The notes beneath the pieces were generated by a model. That model saw nothing but the letters and a program-made list of their open reading frames with translations. It had not been told where the DNA came from and made no database searches. A DNA stretch of 64,000 nt from Acidobacteriaceae bacterium (GTDB lineage Bacteria > Acidobacteriota > Terriglobia > Terriglobales > Acidobacteriaceae): contig JANXYB010000045.1 in assembly GCA_025350325.1 (NCBI GenBank), positions 1 to 64,000 on the forward strand, in the 5' to 3' direction. The translations under genes were made by a program, and so were the position numbers. Position 1 is the first letter of the stretch. Each line of letters opens with the position of its first letter. Positions 31,776-40,950 of this stretch are shown in pieces.

Positions 31776-33409
31776 AGTCCGAGTTTTGCCCACAAAGAAT
31801 CCACTCTGGCCTTGGTCCCACGGTCCATTTCGATCATCGCCGGCCAAGGACGGTCAAAGCCCTCCGCCTTCCATTTGCGCGTCGCGTCAATGCCCATCTT
31901 TGATCCGTAATTGGGCAGCCGCGACGAGTGATCAAGCGAATCGACAGGTCCCATCATGAATTGGATGTCGCGTTCCGGGTCAATGTTGTTAGTCACGCGC
32001 AGCACCACTTCGCCCACATCCTGCACATCGCAATCTTCATCGACAATCACGATGCACTTGGTAAACATGGCCTGGCCCAGCGACCAGATCGCATTCATCA
32101 CCTTACGTGCCTGACCGGCATAGCTCTTGCGAATCGACACCAGCATCAGGTTATGAAACACGCCCTCAATCGGCAGATGAATATCGACCAATTCTGGAAT
32201 CGTCATCTTCATCGCAGGCAGGAAAATGCGCTCGACCGCCTTGCCCATCCAGGCATCCTCCATAGGAGGCTTGCCAACGATCGTGGCTGCATAGATCGGG
32301 TCCTTGCGGTGCGTAATGCAGGTGAGGTGAAAGACCGGATAGTCCTCCGCCATGGTGTAAAAGCCGGTGTGGTCGCCGAAAGGGCCCTCGCTGCGCAGTT
32401 CACCCAATTCGACGTATCCCTCGAGAATGATCTCCGCCTGCGCGGGTACTTCAAGATCGACGGTCTCGCATTTGACGATTTCGACTGGCTTGCCGCGTAA
32501 AAAGCCCGCAATCATGAACTCCTCGACTTCAGGCGGTGCTGGAACAATCGCCGAAAACGTGGTAGCCGGATCGGTCCCAATCGCTACCGCAACCTCGAGC
32601 CGCGAGCCCTTCAGATTACCCATCGCGACTTGCGGTAATCCGCCAATTGGGCCATCGGGAATCGCGACGCTGCCCCCTGCCGACTCGGCCATTGCCGCTA
32701 CGCGAGCCGTCTTTGAATCGGTCGTCGAGGCTGCCGATGCCGCATTACGCAGAGCCTCGCGATAGTGCTCGGCAGCAACTTTTTGCCGCTGCCAATGCAT
32801 GCCGGTAGTTTGCCCGTCGTATACCTGCATGCGATACATCCCAATATTGCGTTTGCCCGAACGCGGGTCGCGCGTATGCACGCACGGTAGCGTGATAAAC
32901 CGGCCGCCGTCATGCGGCCAGCACTTCAAAATTGGAAACGCATTGAGATCGAAATTGTCGCGAAGAATGACTTCTTTGCAGGGTGCGTCCTTAGCGTTCA
33001 CGGTCTTGGGAAATGCACTGGTGAGCGCGCCTAGCTGCGGTAGCATTTTAAGCTTGTCAAGCAGTCCCTCGGGCGCCTTGACGTTCATGAGGCCCGTGAT
33101 GCGACTGGCGATCTCGTCGAGTCGCTCCACGCCCAGGGCGAGAGCCATGCGCCGTTCGCTGCCAAACTGGTTGATCAGGACCTTGTGGCCGGGATGACCT
33201 TTTATATTTTCAAACAGCAATGCGGGGCCACCGGGAGCATACTTCCCGTGCGCCGCATTCGCTGCCGCACCCGCTCGGGCACCGACTTTTGACATACGGT
33301 CGGTAATCTCGGTGATTTCCAAATCTGGGGACACTTCTTCGCGAATGCGCTTCAATTCGCCTTGTTTTTCTAGGGTTTTGATCCATTCGCGCAGATCGTT
33401 ATAGGCCAA
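31772..33409 (-). CDS. ubiD: UbiD-family decarboxylase (prenylated-FMN dependent)
   Basis: It decarboxylates an aromatic or alpha,beta-unsaturated acid using prenyl-FMN made by a UbiX partner; in quinone synthesis it acts on the polyprenylated hydroxybenzoate. The family N-terminus YNDLREWIKTLEKQGELKRI is present. So are the metal/cofactor-binding block RNIGMYRMQVYDGQTTGMHW and the catalytic stretch ELRSEGPFGDHTGFYT with the acidic residues of the Glu-Arg-Glu triad. The ORF opens at GTG 33472; I prefer TTG 33409, which has GGAG upstream and yields an N-terminus like that of homologues. The choice is uncertain. No ubiX is in the window. Confidence 0.88.
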   Translation of the reverse strand: MAYNDLREWIKTLEKQGELKRIREEVSPDLEITEITDRMSKVGARAGAAANAAHGKYAPGGPALLFENIKGHPGHKVLINQFGSERRMALALGVERLDEIASRITGLMNVKAPEGLLDKLKMLPQLGALTSAFPKTVNAKDAPCKEVILRDNFDLNAFPILKCWPHDGGRFITLPCVHTRDPRSGKRNIGMYRMQVYDGQTTGMHWQRQKVAAEHYREALRNAASAASTTDSKTARVAAMAESAGGSVAIPDGPIGGLPQVAMGNLKGSRLEVAVAIGTDPATTFSAIVPAPPEVEEFMIAGFLRGKPVEIVKCETVDLEVPAQAEIILEGYVELGELRSEGPFGDHTGFYTMAEDYPVFHLTCITHRKDPIYAATIVGKPPMEDAWMGKAVERIFLPAMKMTIPELVDIHLPIEGVFHNLMLVSIRKSYAGQARKVMNAIWSLGQAMFTKCIVIVDEDCDVQDVGEVVLRVTNNIDPERDIQFMMGPVDSLDHSSRLPNYGSKMGIDATRKWKAEGFDRPWPAMIEMDRGTKARVDSLWAKLGL

Positions 33410-33562
33410 GGAATGTATGCTCCGGGCGGTGGTTACCGTCCCTTTCCATACTAGAGCAGTTTGAAGATGCACGCAGTTTCTTGAACCCGGTGAGAGGGGG
33501 CTTTCTCTTGATTAAAAAGCCACTTGAGTGCGTGCTTTCGGTTGATACCAACTCTCAAACTG

Positions 33563-34063
33563 CTATGCCTCTCGAGCGCTATCGCCTAGCAACGTGCCAC
33601 TGTCAACGTGCTCGTCACTAGACGCATTTGGCGCGGGCCTTCGCAGTTGATCGAGAACGGCGCGGCGGGCTGCATCTACCTCGGTTGCAAACAGCTGCAC
33701 AACCTTAAGGGAAAAGAGCGGGCTCGACTCGATCAATGTTCCCAAACTTTTGCGATCGATAAAACTGAGGCGTGCACCTTTCCTCGCAATACCAGTGAAC
33801 GCGTGCGGTTCATTCCCGAGCACCCCCGCTAGTCCCAGCAAAGCAGGCGAGGAGGCTTGACGATAGATGACGAACATGTTTTCCGCGCAGATAGAAGAGA
33901 GTGAGACCACACCCTCGTGCAAGATGTGGAGACCGTCGGGAACCTCGCCTTGCATAAAAATGATGCGGTCCTCATCAAACGACAAGGACATCGACTGTTC
34001 GCGTAAAAGTTCGACGAAGTCTGGATCATTCGTGAATATCGAGAGATGGTCTTGCACGTTCAC
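33563..34063 (-). CDS. Cyclic-nucleotide-binding-domain protein without DNA-binding domain
   Basis: A 166-residue protein with a Crp-like beta-roll (about residues 20-130): FMQGEVPDGLHILHEGVVSL, SPALLGLAGVLGNEPHAFTG and KGARLSFIDRKSLGTLI. The C-helix LFSLKVVQLFATEVDAARRAVL follows. The winged-helix domain of Crp/Fnr regulators is absent; the chain ends in a polar tail after the C-helix. The phosphate-binding cassette is degenerate (no clear GE...RxA), so it may not bind cAMP. It starts with GTG. It is a single gene, with no partner evident. Confidence 0.75.
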   Translation of the reverse strand: MNVQDHLSIFTNDPDFVELLREQSMSLSFDEDRIIFMQGEVPDGLHILHEGVVSLSSICAENMFVIYRQASSPALLGLAGVLGNEPHAFTGIARKGARLSFIDRKSLGTLIESSPLFSLKVVQLFATEVDAARRAVLDQLRRPAPNASSDEHVDSGTLLGDSAREA

Positions 34064-34268
34064 CTACTTTGCATGGCGAATACGAATGAGATGGATACCG
34101 GGAACACATGGTTGTCCAGTTTACCCTTCAAGTTGTTGATTTGGCGTTTCTTCAGTATCAGCCATCACAATTTGCGGCCGGCTCGCGACATTCCTAACCG
34201 GAACGCCGTAACCTGGCAAAGGGCGTTAGCTTAGGTTCAACCATTGCGCATGGCCCCTTTGCGTTGGT

Positions 34269-34284
34269 TTGCACACGTGTGCAA
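34269..34284. promoter_or_regulatory. 16-bp perfect palindrome upstream of the sedolisin gene
   Basis: The sequence ttgcacacgtgtgcaa is an exact inverted repeat located about 50 bases before the sedolisin start. Perfect 16-mers of this type are typical operators for dimeric repressors or activators. The regulator is unknown. Confidence 0.5.
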
Positions 34285-34331
34285 TACTCGCGGCCAGATG
34301 TCAGCAATTTTTCAATAAAAAGGAGCTAGCA

Positions 34332-35447
34332 ATGACCCCGCCCTCCCCATTGGTCAAGTGCAGGCCGTATTTCAAGTTGCGCAGGTTTACCCGGCAAATT
34401 CGCATCGGAACCGCAGCTGCGGTTCCTTGGAGTATTCCCAACTTGTGCGCCGCCTATCAATGGCCGCAAAGCTTACCGGGCGGCGGAGTGATCGCCATTG
34501 TCGAACTAGGCGGCGGCTGGGTGAAGGCCGATATGGATTTGTACTTCAAAAATATCAATCAGCCGGTACCAAAAATCACCGACGTCTCCGTGGATGGCAC
34601 CAAAAACAGTCCCAATCAAAGCACTGGCTCGGCGAGCGACCCCGACTATGAAGTTGCGCTCGATATTCAAGTCTCCGGCGCGGCGTATTATGCGGCTACG
34701 GGAAAAGCCGCCACCATCCGCATGTACTGGTCGCAAGACATTGCTTCGGCGGTCAAAAAAGCGGCCGAAGACGGATGCTCGGTCTGTTCAATATCGTGGG
34801 GCGCTGATGAGGCGAATTGGGGCACCGTGCCGGCCCAGGAAATGGAATCGGCAGCCGCAACGGCGACTGATCTGGGGATGGTGATATTTGCCGCCTCAGG
34901 CGATAACGACTCGAGCGATGGCGGCGCGACGCCCGCCAACGTGGATGTGCCTTCCTCATGTCCGCATGTAATCGGTTGTGGAGGAACCTACAAATCCTCA
35001 AACACCGAGGTCGTGTGGAACGACAATCCGGGCAAGACCGACGGCGAGGGAACGGGCGGCGGCTATTCAACGATTTTTCCAGTGCAGGAGTTTCAGATTG
35101 GCGCGCCGGCCGCGCCCGCCAATACTACCGGAGGCAAAGGGCGCATGGTGCCCGATGTTGCCGGCGATGCTGATCCGAACACGGGATACGACGTTACCGT
35201 GCACGGATCGCAGACCGTAGTAGGCGGCACCAGCGCGGTTGCGCCACTGTATGCCGGGCTGTTTGCCGCGTTTGGAATCAAGCTCGGCTTCGTCACTCCG
35301 ACCCTGTGGCAAAATCCCCAGGCGTTTCACGACATCACATCCGGAGACAACGGATTTTTCAGCGCCGCATCCGGACCAGACGCATGTAGCGGCCTGGGTT
35401 CCCCGATCGGCACCGCCATTGCGGCTTTAATCAAAACGAAGGCTTGA
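34332..35447 (+). CDS. Sedolisin-type serine-carboxyl peptidase (S53), prodomain-less
   Basis: An acid-acting endopeptidase-like protein of 371 aa. The S53 triad is visible: DYEVALDIQVSGAAYY supplies Glu and Asp, and VVGGTSAVAPLYAG supplies the Ser nucleophile. The oxyanion Asp lies in FAASGDNDSSDGG, and the calcium site in DITSGDNGFFSAASGPD then CSGLGSP. Sedolisins normally carry a prodomain of about 170 residues and a signal peptide. This one begins directly with a short basic stretch before AVPWSIPNLCAAYQWPQ, the usual start of the mature enzyme. AAGGAG precedes ATG 34332. Either it acts intracellularly or the 5' part of the gene was lost. Confidence 0.88.
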   Translation: MTPPSPLVKCRPYFKLRRFTRQIRIGTAAAVPWSIPNLCAAYQWPQSLPGGGVIAIVELGGGWVKADMDLYFKNINQPVPKITDVSVDGTKNSPNQSTGSASDPDYEVALDIQVSGAAYYAATGKAATIRMYWSQDIASAVKKAAEDGCSVCSISWGADEANWGTVPAQEMESAAATATDLGMVIFAASGDNDSSDGGATPANVDVPSSCPHVIGCGGTYKSSNTEVVWNDNPGKTDGEGTGGGYSTIFPVQEFQIGAPAAPANTTGGKGRMVPDVAGDADPNTGYDVTVHGSQTVVGGTSAVAPLYAGLFAAFGIKLGFVTPTLWQNPQAFHDITSGDNGFFSAASGPDACSGLGSPIGTAIAALIKTKA

Positions 35448-35449
35448 GG

Positions 35450-36424
35450 TCACTTCGTTATCTGAACTATGGGCGCGGTTACGATCACTGGAGCGACCGC
35501 ATCGAGCGGGAAGCCGAGCCGCTTCCATTCGTCGTAGCCGCCGCGCAAAGGACGAACCCGTTCAATGCCTAGCTTATGAAGGGTCATGGCCGTTTTAGCG
35601 GCCGTGGCCTCGCTGGGACAGGTGCAGAACAGCACCACATCGCGGTCGCGAGGTATCTCGAGATGGCGCGCTGCCAACGCATCCGGCGAAAAGTGGAACG
35701 CCCCCGGCAACGTAAAGGGATCAGCGAGTAACTCCAGCGGATGGCGCAGGTCGACAATATAAACCTGTTCTCCCGCGTCCAATTGCTCCTTCAGTGCAAG
35801 AGGCTCAAGACGCGCTGCTACGAGCTTTCGCAATACCAGTCTGCGACGATACACACGCCCAATAAAGAAACCGAGAATTGCCAACACCAGCAACGCACCA
35901 GAGAAGCGCGCCACCCAGTTAAGCAAAGTCGGATCGCGCTTGAGGGCGTCGCCAAACAGGCGCCCGGCCGCCAGCATAGCGGTCAACCACAGGGTCGCTC
36001 CGATGGAATCGAAAAACAGGAAGGAGCCCAGCGCCATCCCATTTTGCCCGGCGACCGGCGCAGCCAGCGTTGCCAGCCCCGGCACAAATTTCGCAAACAG
36101 CAGCGTCACACCGTGGCGTCGCCCAAACGAATCCTGAGTCCGCCGCACGCAAATCGTCGGCTCCATCGACAACTTGCAGAGAAATCGCAGCACCTGGTGG
36201 CCATAGCGCCGGCCAATCAGAAACCACGTCGTATCCGCAATGAGTGAGGCCACCAAGCCTGCCAGCAGCGCGCCGCCAAAGCTCAGTTGCTGCTCGGCTG
36301 AAAGCGCACCCGCGGCCAGCAAAATCGGTGTCGCCGGCAAGGGAATTCCCAGTTGCTGCACCAGAATCCAAGCGAACAGCAGCAGGTAGCCATAGGTGAT
36401 AAGAATTTGCGTGGGAAGGGCCAT
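35450..36424 (-). CDS. DedA-family membrane protein fused to a rhodanese domain
   Basis: Residues 1-200 form a DedA/SNARE-associated membrane domain. It comprises LLLFAWILVQQLGIPLPATP, the second repeat helix after GGALLAGLVASLIADTTWF, and FAKFVPGLATLAAPVAG with the conserved Arg/Phe-Pro-Gly motif region. After a further helix (LLVLAILGFFIGRVYR) comes a C-terminal rhodanese domain (VYIVDLRHPLELLADP, VVLFCTCPSEATAAKTA) with the active-site Cys. DedA proteins move lipid carriers such as undecaprenyl phosphate; rhodaneses transfer sulfur. The fusion occurs in several bacteria and its role is unclear. I start at ATG 36424. Confidence 0.88.
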   Translation of the reverse strand: MALPTQILITYGYLLLFAWILVQQLGIPLPATPILLAAGALSAEQQLSFGGALLAGLVASLIADTTWFLIGRRYGHQVLRFLCKLSMEPTICVRRTQDSFGRRHGVTLLFAKFVPGLATLAAPVAGQNGMALGSFLFFDSIGATLWLTAMLAAGRLFGDALKRDPTLLNWVARFSGALLVLAILGFFIGRVYRRRLVLRKLVAARLEPLALKEQLDAGEQVYIVDLRHPLELLADPFTLPGAFHFSPDALAARHLEIPRDRDVVLFCTCPSEATAAKTAMTLHKLGIERVRPLRGGYDEWKRLGFPLDAVAPVIVTAPIVQITK

Positions 36425-36567
36425 CGGAATTCCATTCGCTAACGAATTGAGTGTTGCTACCGGACGCCTCTGCCAAGGGTCGCCATTGATAGTCGGGACT
36501 CTTCTATGGGATGAAGCAGCGGCCAATATGTTTCAGCCTAATCAAACTGTTTGTGGCTGCAAAGGGA

Positions 36568-36596
36568 AAGCCGCCCGAGAAAGGCGGCTTCTTTAG
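36568..36596 (-). terminator. Intrinsic terminator after the penicillin-binding protein gene
   Basis: The stem aagccgcc / ggcggctt has a seven-base loop. Read on the minus strand it is followed by ttccctttg, and on the plus strand by cttt. It lies about 35 bases beyond the stop of the PBP gene. Confidence 0.65.
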
Positions 36597-36623
36597 CACG
36601 GTTGAAAACTTCCATATTTGGAG

Positions 36624-37946
36624 CTATTGAATAGCGGCTACCGCCGGGACCGGCAAAGCGGCATGGGCTGCCTGTAGCGAACCTTTGCCCGCAAAGTAGT
36701 TCCGTTCCCAAAGATTCTTATAGAATTCGCCGGTCAACTCCGCGGCACGGGGGCCAAATGTTGGCCTGCCGCCCTCGAGGAAAAACACGGTTACAAGGCT
36801 GCCTTGCGGCGCTTCGGAGTACGAGACAAACCATCCAAACCGAGTACCCTTGTCAGAGCATGTGCCGGTTTTGCCGAAAACGGGAAGCTCCTGGAAATTG
36901 GCGCGCAAGCGTCGTGCGGTTCCATATTCGACCGCGCCGGCCATGCCGTCCTGCAGTTCAGGAACGTAGCGAGCGATGTCGAGTGTCCGCTTGATTTTGG
37001 GCGTATAGGTGGAAAGCTCTGCCGTAGTTGTCGGATGTTGAAGATAATAGAGAGTGCCGCCGTTGGCTATCGCCGCCACAAACGCGCCCAGCTGCAAGGG
37101 AGTCATCGAAACTCCTTGCCCAAAGCTGCACATGCGCGAGACGCCGCCTTCTGAGGCTGGCAACACTGTGTCGGGGTACTTGCCTAGTTGCTCGCCGGCA
37201 ATTTTGTAGCCTGCCATCTCTCCGAGACCGAACTGCGTGGCATAGTGGCGCACGCGGTCAAAGCCTAATTCGCGGCCGAGCTCTTCGAAATAGAGGTTGT
37301 TGCTCTTGGCCAGAGCATCCGTCATGTTCATGCGGAAACCAGCCAGTTGCACCTTGGTGTCTCTGGTTACCAAACCCTCGGACAAGGCAGCCATGGCCAC
37401 CGACAGCTTAATCGTCGAGCACGGTTCCGCGCCCGGCGAAAGCGCCAGCTTCTGATTCACCATTGCCAAAATACGGCCATTCGAAGGATCGATTACTACC
37501 GCCGTCCCGTTCATGTCACCCAGCGCGTCGACCGCAGCTTGGCGAACGACTGGATCCTCACCGGCGGTCACATCGCCCTCAAAGGTATTGCCATTAGAAA
37601 ACGAGCTCGCGGTGAAGTGTTCGTAGTAATGATGATGACGTGTGGTCAGGGCGAGACGGCGAATTGTGGCCCTGTCGGCGGCGGATGAATGAACTCTATG
37701 GTGCACCGAAGCTGCGGCAGAATGCGGTGTGGCTAGAGCGGAATGGGATGACGAAAGCTTGGGCGTGGCAGAGTGAAGCGCAGCGCCGGCGTTATGGCTC
37801 CTCGCGTGTCTGCCGATATTGAGCCGCTGGCCCGATGATTTTGAGTGATGCAGAGTGTGCGGAACGTTCAGCGCAATTGCGCGACTCCCGTATGCACCAC
37901 ACCCGACCACTGCGAGCCCCAAGGCTAGTACGCAAGACAATCTCAT
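36624..37946 (-). CDS. Penicillin-binding transpeptidase-domain protein
   Basis: A periplasmic, probably lipid-anchored (LAVVGCGAYG) penicillin-interacting transpeptidase of 440 aa. After a His/Ser/Ala-rich spacer (to about residue 110) comes the transpeptidase fold. The active-site SxxK is PCSTIKLSVAM, SxN is KSNNLYFEE and KTG is FGKTGTCSDKG. There is no N-terminal PBP dimerisation domain. It could therefore be a stand-alone DD-transpeptidase or carboxypeptidase, or a beta-lactam sensor or hydrolase of related fold. The SxN and KTG spacing favours a PBP over class D lactamase (no YGN). It is about 270 bases beyond ftsZ. Confidence 0.82.
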   Translation of the reverse strand: MRLSCVLALGLAVVGCGAYGSRAIALNVPHTLHHSKSSGQRLNIGRHARSHNAGAALHSATPKLSSSHSALATPHSAAASVHHRVHSSAADRATIRRLALTTRHHHYYEHFTASSFSNGNTFEGDVTAGEDPVVRQAAVDALGDMNGTAVVIDPSNGRILAMVNQKLALSPGAEPCSTIKLSVAMAALSEGLVTRDTKVQLAGFRMNMTDALAKSNNLYFEELGRELGFDRVRHYATQFGLGEMAGYKIAGEQLGKYPDTVLPASEGGVSRMCSFGQGVSMTPLQLGAFVAAIANGGTLYYLQHPTTTAELSTYTPKIKRTLDIARYVPELQDGMAGAVEYGTARRLRANFQELPVFGKTGTCSDKGTRFGWFVSYSEAPQGSLVTVFFLEGGRPTFGPRAAELTGEFYKNLWERNYFAGKGSLQAAHAALPVPAVAAIQ

Positions 37947-38212
37947 CCAGACAAATCCCCCGAAAATGTTTCGTGCCAGCCGACACCTGGCCTGTCCGCA
38001 CTCTTAACTTTCGTCACTTCCCTTATCGCGGATTCCCGCGTAAAAGTATGTGAGCAGTGTCACCCCAGAGCCCCAGTGTTTACTAGTCTGACAATGATAG
38101 GGAAGACATCTAAACCGACCTGGTCACCACTGTTGCGTTCTGTTTTCAAGAGCTAACATGAACTATACAGCCGGATTGAATAATCGCAAGTACCTTCGAA
38201 GTTCCCAATGCC

Positions 38213-39712
38213 TCAAAACTTTAGTCGGCGCATGAATGCGGGAACATCGAGATCTCTGTCTGTTTCATCATGCTGCTCGGCGAAAGGACTTACGGCCGCC
38301 TTTACACCCTCGACGGCAGTCGCCGCCGGGATTTGCACCCCATTACCAAAGTCTGATGCAGATTCCCTATGCAGTGGCGCGTATCCAGATTCCTCTGCCA
38401 TTTCTGCGAATCGCGGTTTTCCCTGTGCCGACACCAAAGCTGGTTCAGGAACCTCTACTCTAGAAACCTCTATTCTTTTGACGCTCGGCGGCTTCGATGC
38501 CTCCATCGATACCGGCAAAAACGGCTCCAAATCGCGCTCATCGAAATCTTCATCTTCACTCATAAATTTTGGAGGAGCGGGCACAGGGGGCGGTGGCGGC
38601 GGACCGGCCGGTTCGCGTAGCCATGTGTCGGGCGCTACCACAGGAACCGAGACGACCGGGGTGTCATCGACACTCAGCATGCGCGCGCGCCGCTCTGGCA
38701 TCTGGTCGCGGAAACCTGTGGCGATCACGGTAATCTTGACCTCATCTCCCATGCGCTCGTCCAGAACCGCGCCAAAGATAATGTTGGCGTCCTCGTGCGC
38801 CGAGGATTGAATCAGAGAAGATGCTTCGTTAACCTCAGAAAGCTTCAGCGAACTGGAACCGGTGATGTTGATCAGGATGCCACGCGCTCCGTCAATGGCG
38901 CCGGCCTCGAGCAAAGGCGAAGCCATCGCCGCCTGCGCCGCTTCAATGGCACGATTTTCACCCGATCGCACCGCCGTGCCCATCACCGCGTGACCCATGC
39001 CGGCCATCGTGGTCTTAACGTCCGCGAAGTCGCGGTTGATGATGCCGGGAATCGTAATGATGTCCGAAATTCCTTGCACGCCCTGGCGCAAAACATCGTC
39101 GGCAATCCGGAAACTTTCAAAGAACCCAGCGTCCTTGGCCACCGCCAGCAGCTTCTCGTTGGGGATCACGATCATCGTGTCTACGCTCTCGAGCAATTCC
39201 TTCAGGCCGCGTTCTGCCTGCTGCAAACGGCGCTTGCCTTCAAAGCCGAATGGACGCGTAATCACTGCAACCGTCAAAATCCCCATTTCGCTGGCCAGCG
39301 AGGCGATGACCGGTGCGGCGCCTGTGCCCGTGCCGCCGCCTAGTCCCGCGGTGACAAACACCATGTCTGCGCCCTCAAGTGCCTCAATGATTTTTTCCGA
39401 ATCTTCGAGAGCGGCGCGACGTCCTACATCCGGATTAGCGCCCGCACCAAGCCCCGAAGTGAGTCGCACGCCAAGTTGAAGTTTGACCGGAGCCTGCGAC
39501 AGCTTGAGCGCCTGGACGTCGGTATTGGCGGCGATAAACTCCACGCCCTCCAATCCCGCCTGGATCATGCGATTGACAGCGTTTCCCCCGCCGCCGCCGA
39601 CGCCGATGACCTTGATGCGGGCCCCGCGAGGGCTCTCCTCATGAAACTGGATGCGCATCTCTCCGGCTTCATTCTTCTGCTGATCCTTAGCTGCTTCCGA
39701 CTCTTGATTCAT
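38213..39712 (-). CDS. ftsZ: Cell division protein FtsZ
   Basis: The tubulin-like GTPase that forms the division ring. N-terminal GTPase: [32 protein letters not shown] and the signature [17 protein letters not shown]. The T7 synergy loop is [15 protein letters not shown] long linker of about 130 residues follows (Pro-rich [13 protein letters not shown], then acidic), ending in the conserved tail [13 protein letters not shown] that binds FtsA. The length of about 500 aa is above the usual 380-400 because of this linker. The ORF is open upstream with a TTG; I choose ATG 39712, 19 bases after ftsA, with AGGAG upstream. Confidence 0.97.
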   Translation of the reverse strand: MNQESEAAKDQQKNEAGEMRIQFHEESPRGARIKVIGVGGGGGNAVNRMIQAGLEGVEFIAANTDVQALKLSQAPVKLQLGVRLTSGLGAGANPDVGRRAALEDSEKIIEALEGADMVFVTAGLGGGTGTGAAPVIASLASEMGILTVAVITRPFGFEGKRRLQQAERGLKELLESVDTMIVIPNEKLLAVAKDAGFFESFRIADDVLRQGVQGISDIITIPGIINRDFADVKTTMAGMGHAVMGTAVRSGENRAIEAAQAAMASPLLEAGAIDGARGILINITGSSSLKLSEVNEASSLIQSSAHEDANIIFGAVLDERMGDEVKITVIATGFRDQMPERRARMLSVDDTPVVSVPVVAPDTWLREPAGPPPPPPVPAPPKFMSEDEDFDERDLEPFLPVSMEASKPPSVKRIEVSRVEVPEPALVSAQGKPRFAEMAEESGYAPLHRESASDFGNGVQIPAATAVEGVKAAVSPFAEQHDETDRDLDVPAFMRRLKF

Positions 39713-39731
39713 CAAAGACACGACTCCTGGG

Positions 39732-40940
39732 CTAAAAACTTGCTGCAAACATGGCCCGCACTTTGGCTCGCAGACTATTATTCTCTGCCGCGCGTATCAC
39801 CCGGGTACGATGGGCATACAAAAGCAGTCCGATGACAGTCGAGAAAGCCGGGTGAACCAGTTCGCCGGGCATGCCTGAAAGACGAACCGGCATCCCTGTC
39901 CGCGCCGGGACCCGCAACTGGCTCTCCGTTACATCCAGCATACCGGGAAGCATCGCGCCACCGCCGGTGAGCACGCAACCCGCACCTAGAGCATCGACCA
40001 CTCCGCCTTGGCGCAAACTCTCCTTTACAAAATACAGCAACTCGCGCGCACGCGGCTCGAGGATTTCCGCAAGGTTGCGCAGGGCGAGACGCTGCGGCTC
40101 GGGGTTTGAAATCTCAATCTCCGCCTCAAGCGGAACCGCGGTTACCACCGCATGACCGTATTGGCGTTTCAATTCTTCGGCCTGCGCCACTGGCATCTGC
40201 AAACCGACCGCTAGATCGTTGGTAAAGTGCGCGCCACCGATTGGAACAGAAGCGGTATGCGCCACGGCGCCCTCGAAAAATACCACGAGGTCGCTCGAGT
40301 GGGCACCGATATCGAGCAAGCACACCCCCAATTCGCGCTCATCTGCCGAGAGCGTAGCTTCAGCAGCGGCAATCGATTCAAGTACCGCCTCTGAAACTTC
40401 AAGCCCGGCGCGATTGGCACAGGTCACCGTGCTTTGCAGAGCGCTGCCCGAGCACGTCGAGATATGCAGATCGACCTCAAGACGCGCGCCCACCATGCCC
40501 ACCGGATCGAAGATGCCGGGTTGATCGTCGAGAATGAATTGGCGCGGCAGCAAATGCAGAATTTCGCGATCCGGCGGGCGCTCTACTGCCCGCGCCCTCT
40601 CAACCGCAGCACGCACATCGTCGCGCGTAATCTCGCGCATGCGGCTGCCAAGGTCCAGGCCTCCATTGGTATTGAGGCCGCGGATGTGCGGACCGCCTAT
40701 CCCTACCACGCAGTGATCTATGTTGGCGCGCGCCACCCACTCCGCGCGTTCGCTTGCCGCCTTGACCACTTTGGCGGCAGGACCGAGGTCAGAGATGAGG
40801 CCCTTGCGCATGCCTGCCGATTCCACCATGCCATGGCCGCGATACCGCAGCGCGCCCTCGTTCACGTCCGCGGCGAGCATGCGCGTCCATGCGCTGCCAA
40901 TGTCTAGCACTACGATCAGGTTGTCTTGCTTTTCGTTCAT
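39732..40940 (-). CDS. ftsA: Cell division protein FtsA
   Basis: Actin-like ATPase that tethers FtsZ to the membrane. Visible are [17 protein letters not shown] (phosphate 1), the 1C domain region ([21 protein letters not shown]), [19 protein letters not shown] (phosphate 2), [12 protein letters not shown] and [11 protein letters not shown]. The C-terminal amphipathic membrane-targeting helix is probably [15 protein letters not shown]. The length of 402 aa is normal. It lies between ftsQ (10 bases) and ftsZ. Confidence 0.96.
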   Translation of the reverse strand: MNEKQDNLIVVLDIGSAWTRMLAADVNEGALRYRGHGMVESAGMRKGLISDLGPAAKVVKAASERAEWVARANIDHCVVGIGGPHIRGLNTNGGLDLGSRMREITRDDVRAAVERARAVERPPDREILHLLPRQFILDDQPGIFDPVGMVGARLEVDLHISTCSGSALQSTVTCANRAGLEVSEAVLESIAAAEATLSADERELGVCLLDIGAHSSDLVVFFEGAVAHTASVPIGGAHFTNDLAVGLQMPVAQAEELKRQYGHAVVTAVPLEAEIEISNPEPQRLALRNLAEILEPRARELLYFVKESLRQGGVVDALGAGCVLTGGGAMLPGMLDVTESQLRVPARTGMPVRLSGMPGELVHPAFSTVIGLLLYAHRTRVIRAAENNSLRAKVRAMFAASF

Positions 40941-40950
40941 CGGTAAAGGC

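Noticed and set aside
36624-37946. Class D beta-lactamase as the identity of the penicillin-binding protein
   Set aside because: It has SxN and KTG spacing of PBPs and lacks the YGN motif of class D enzymes.
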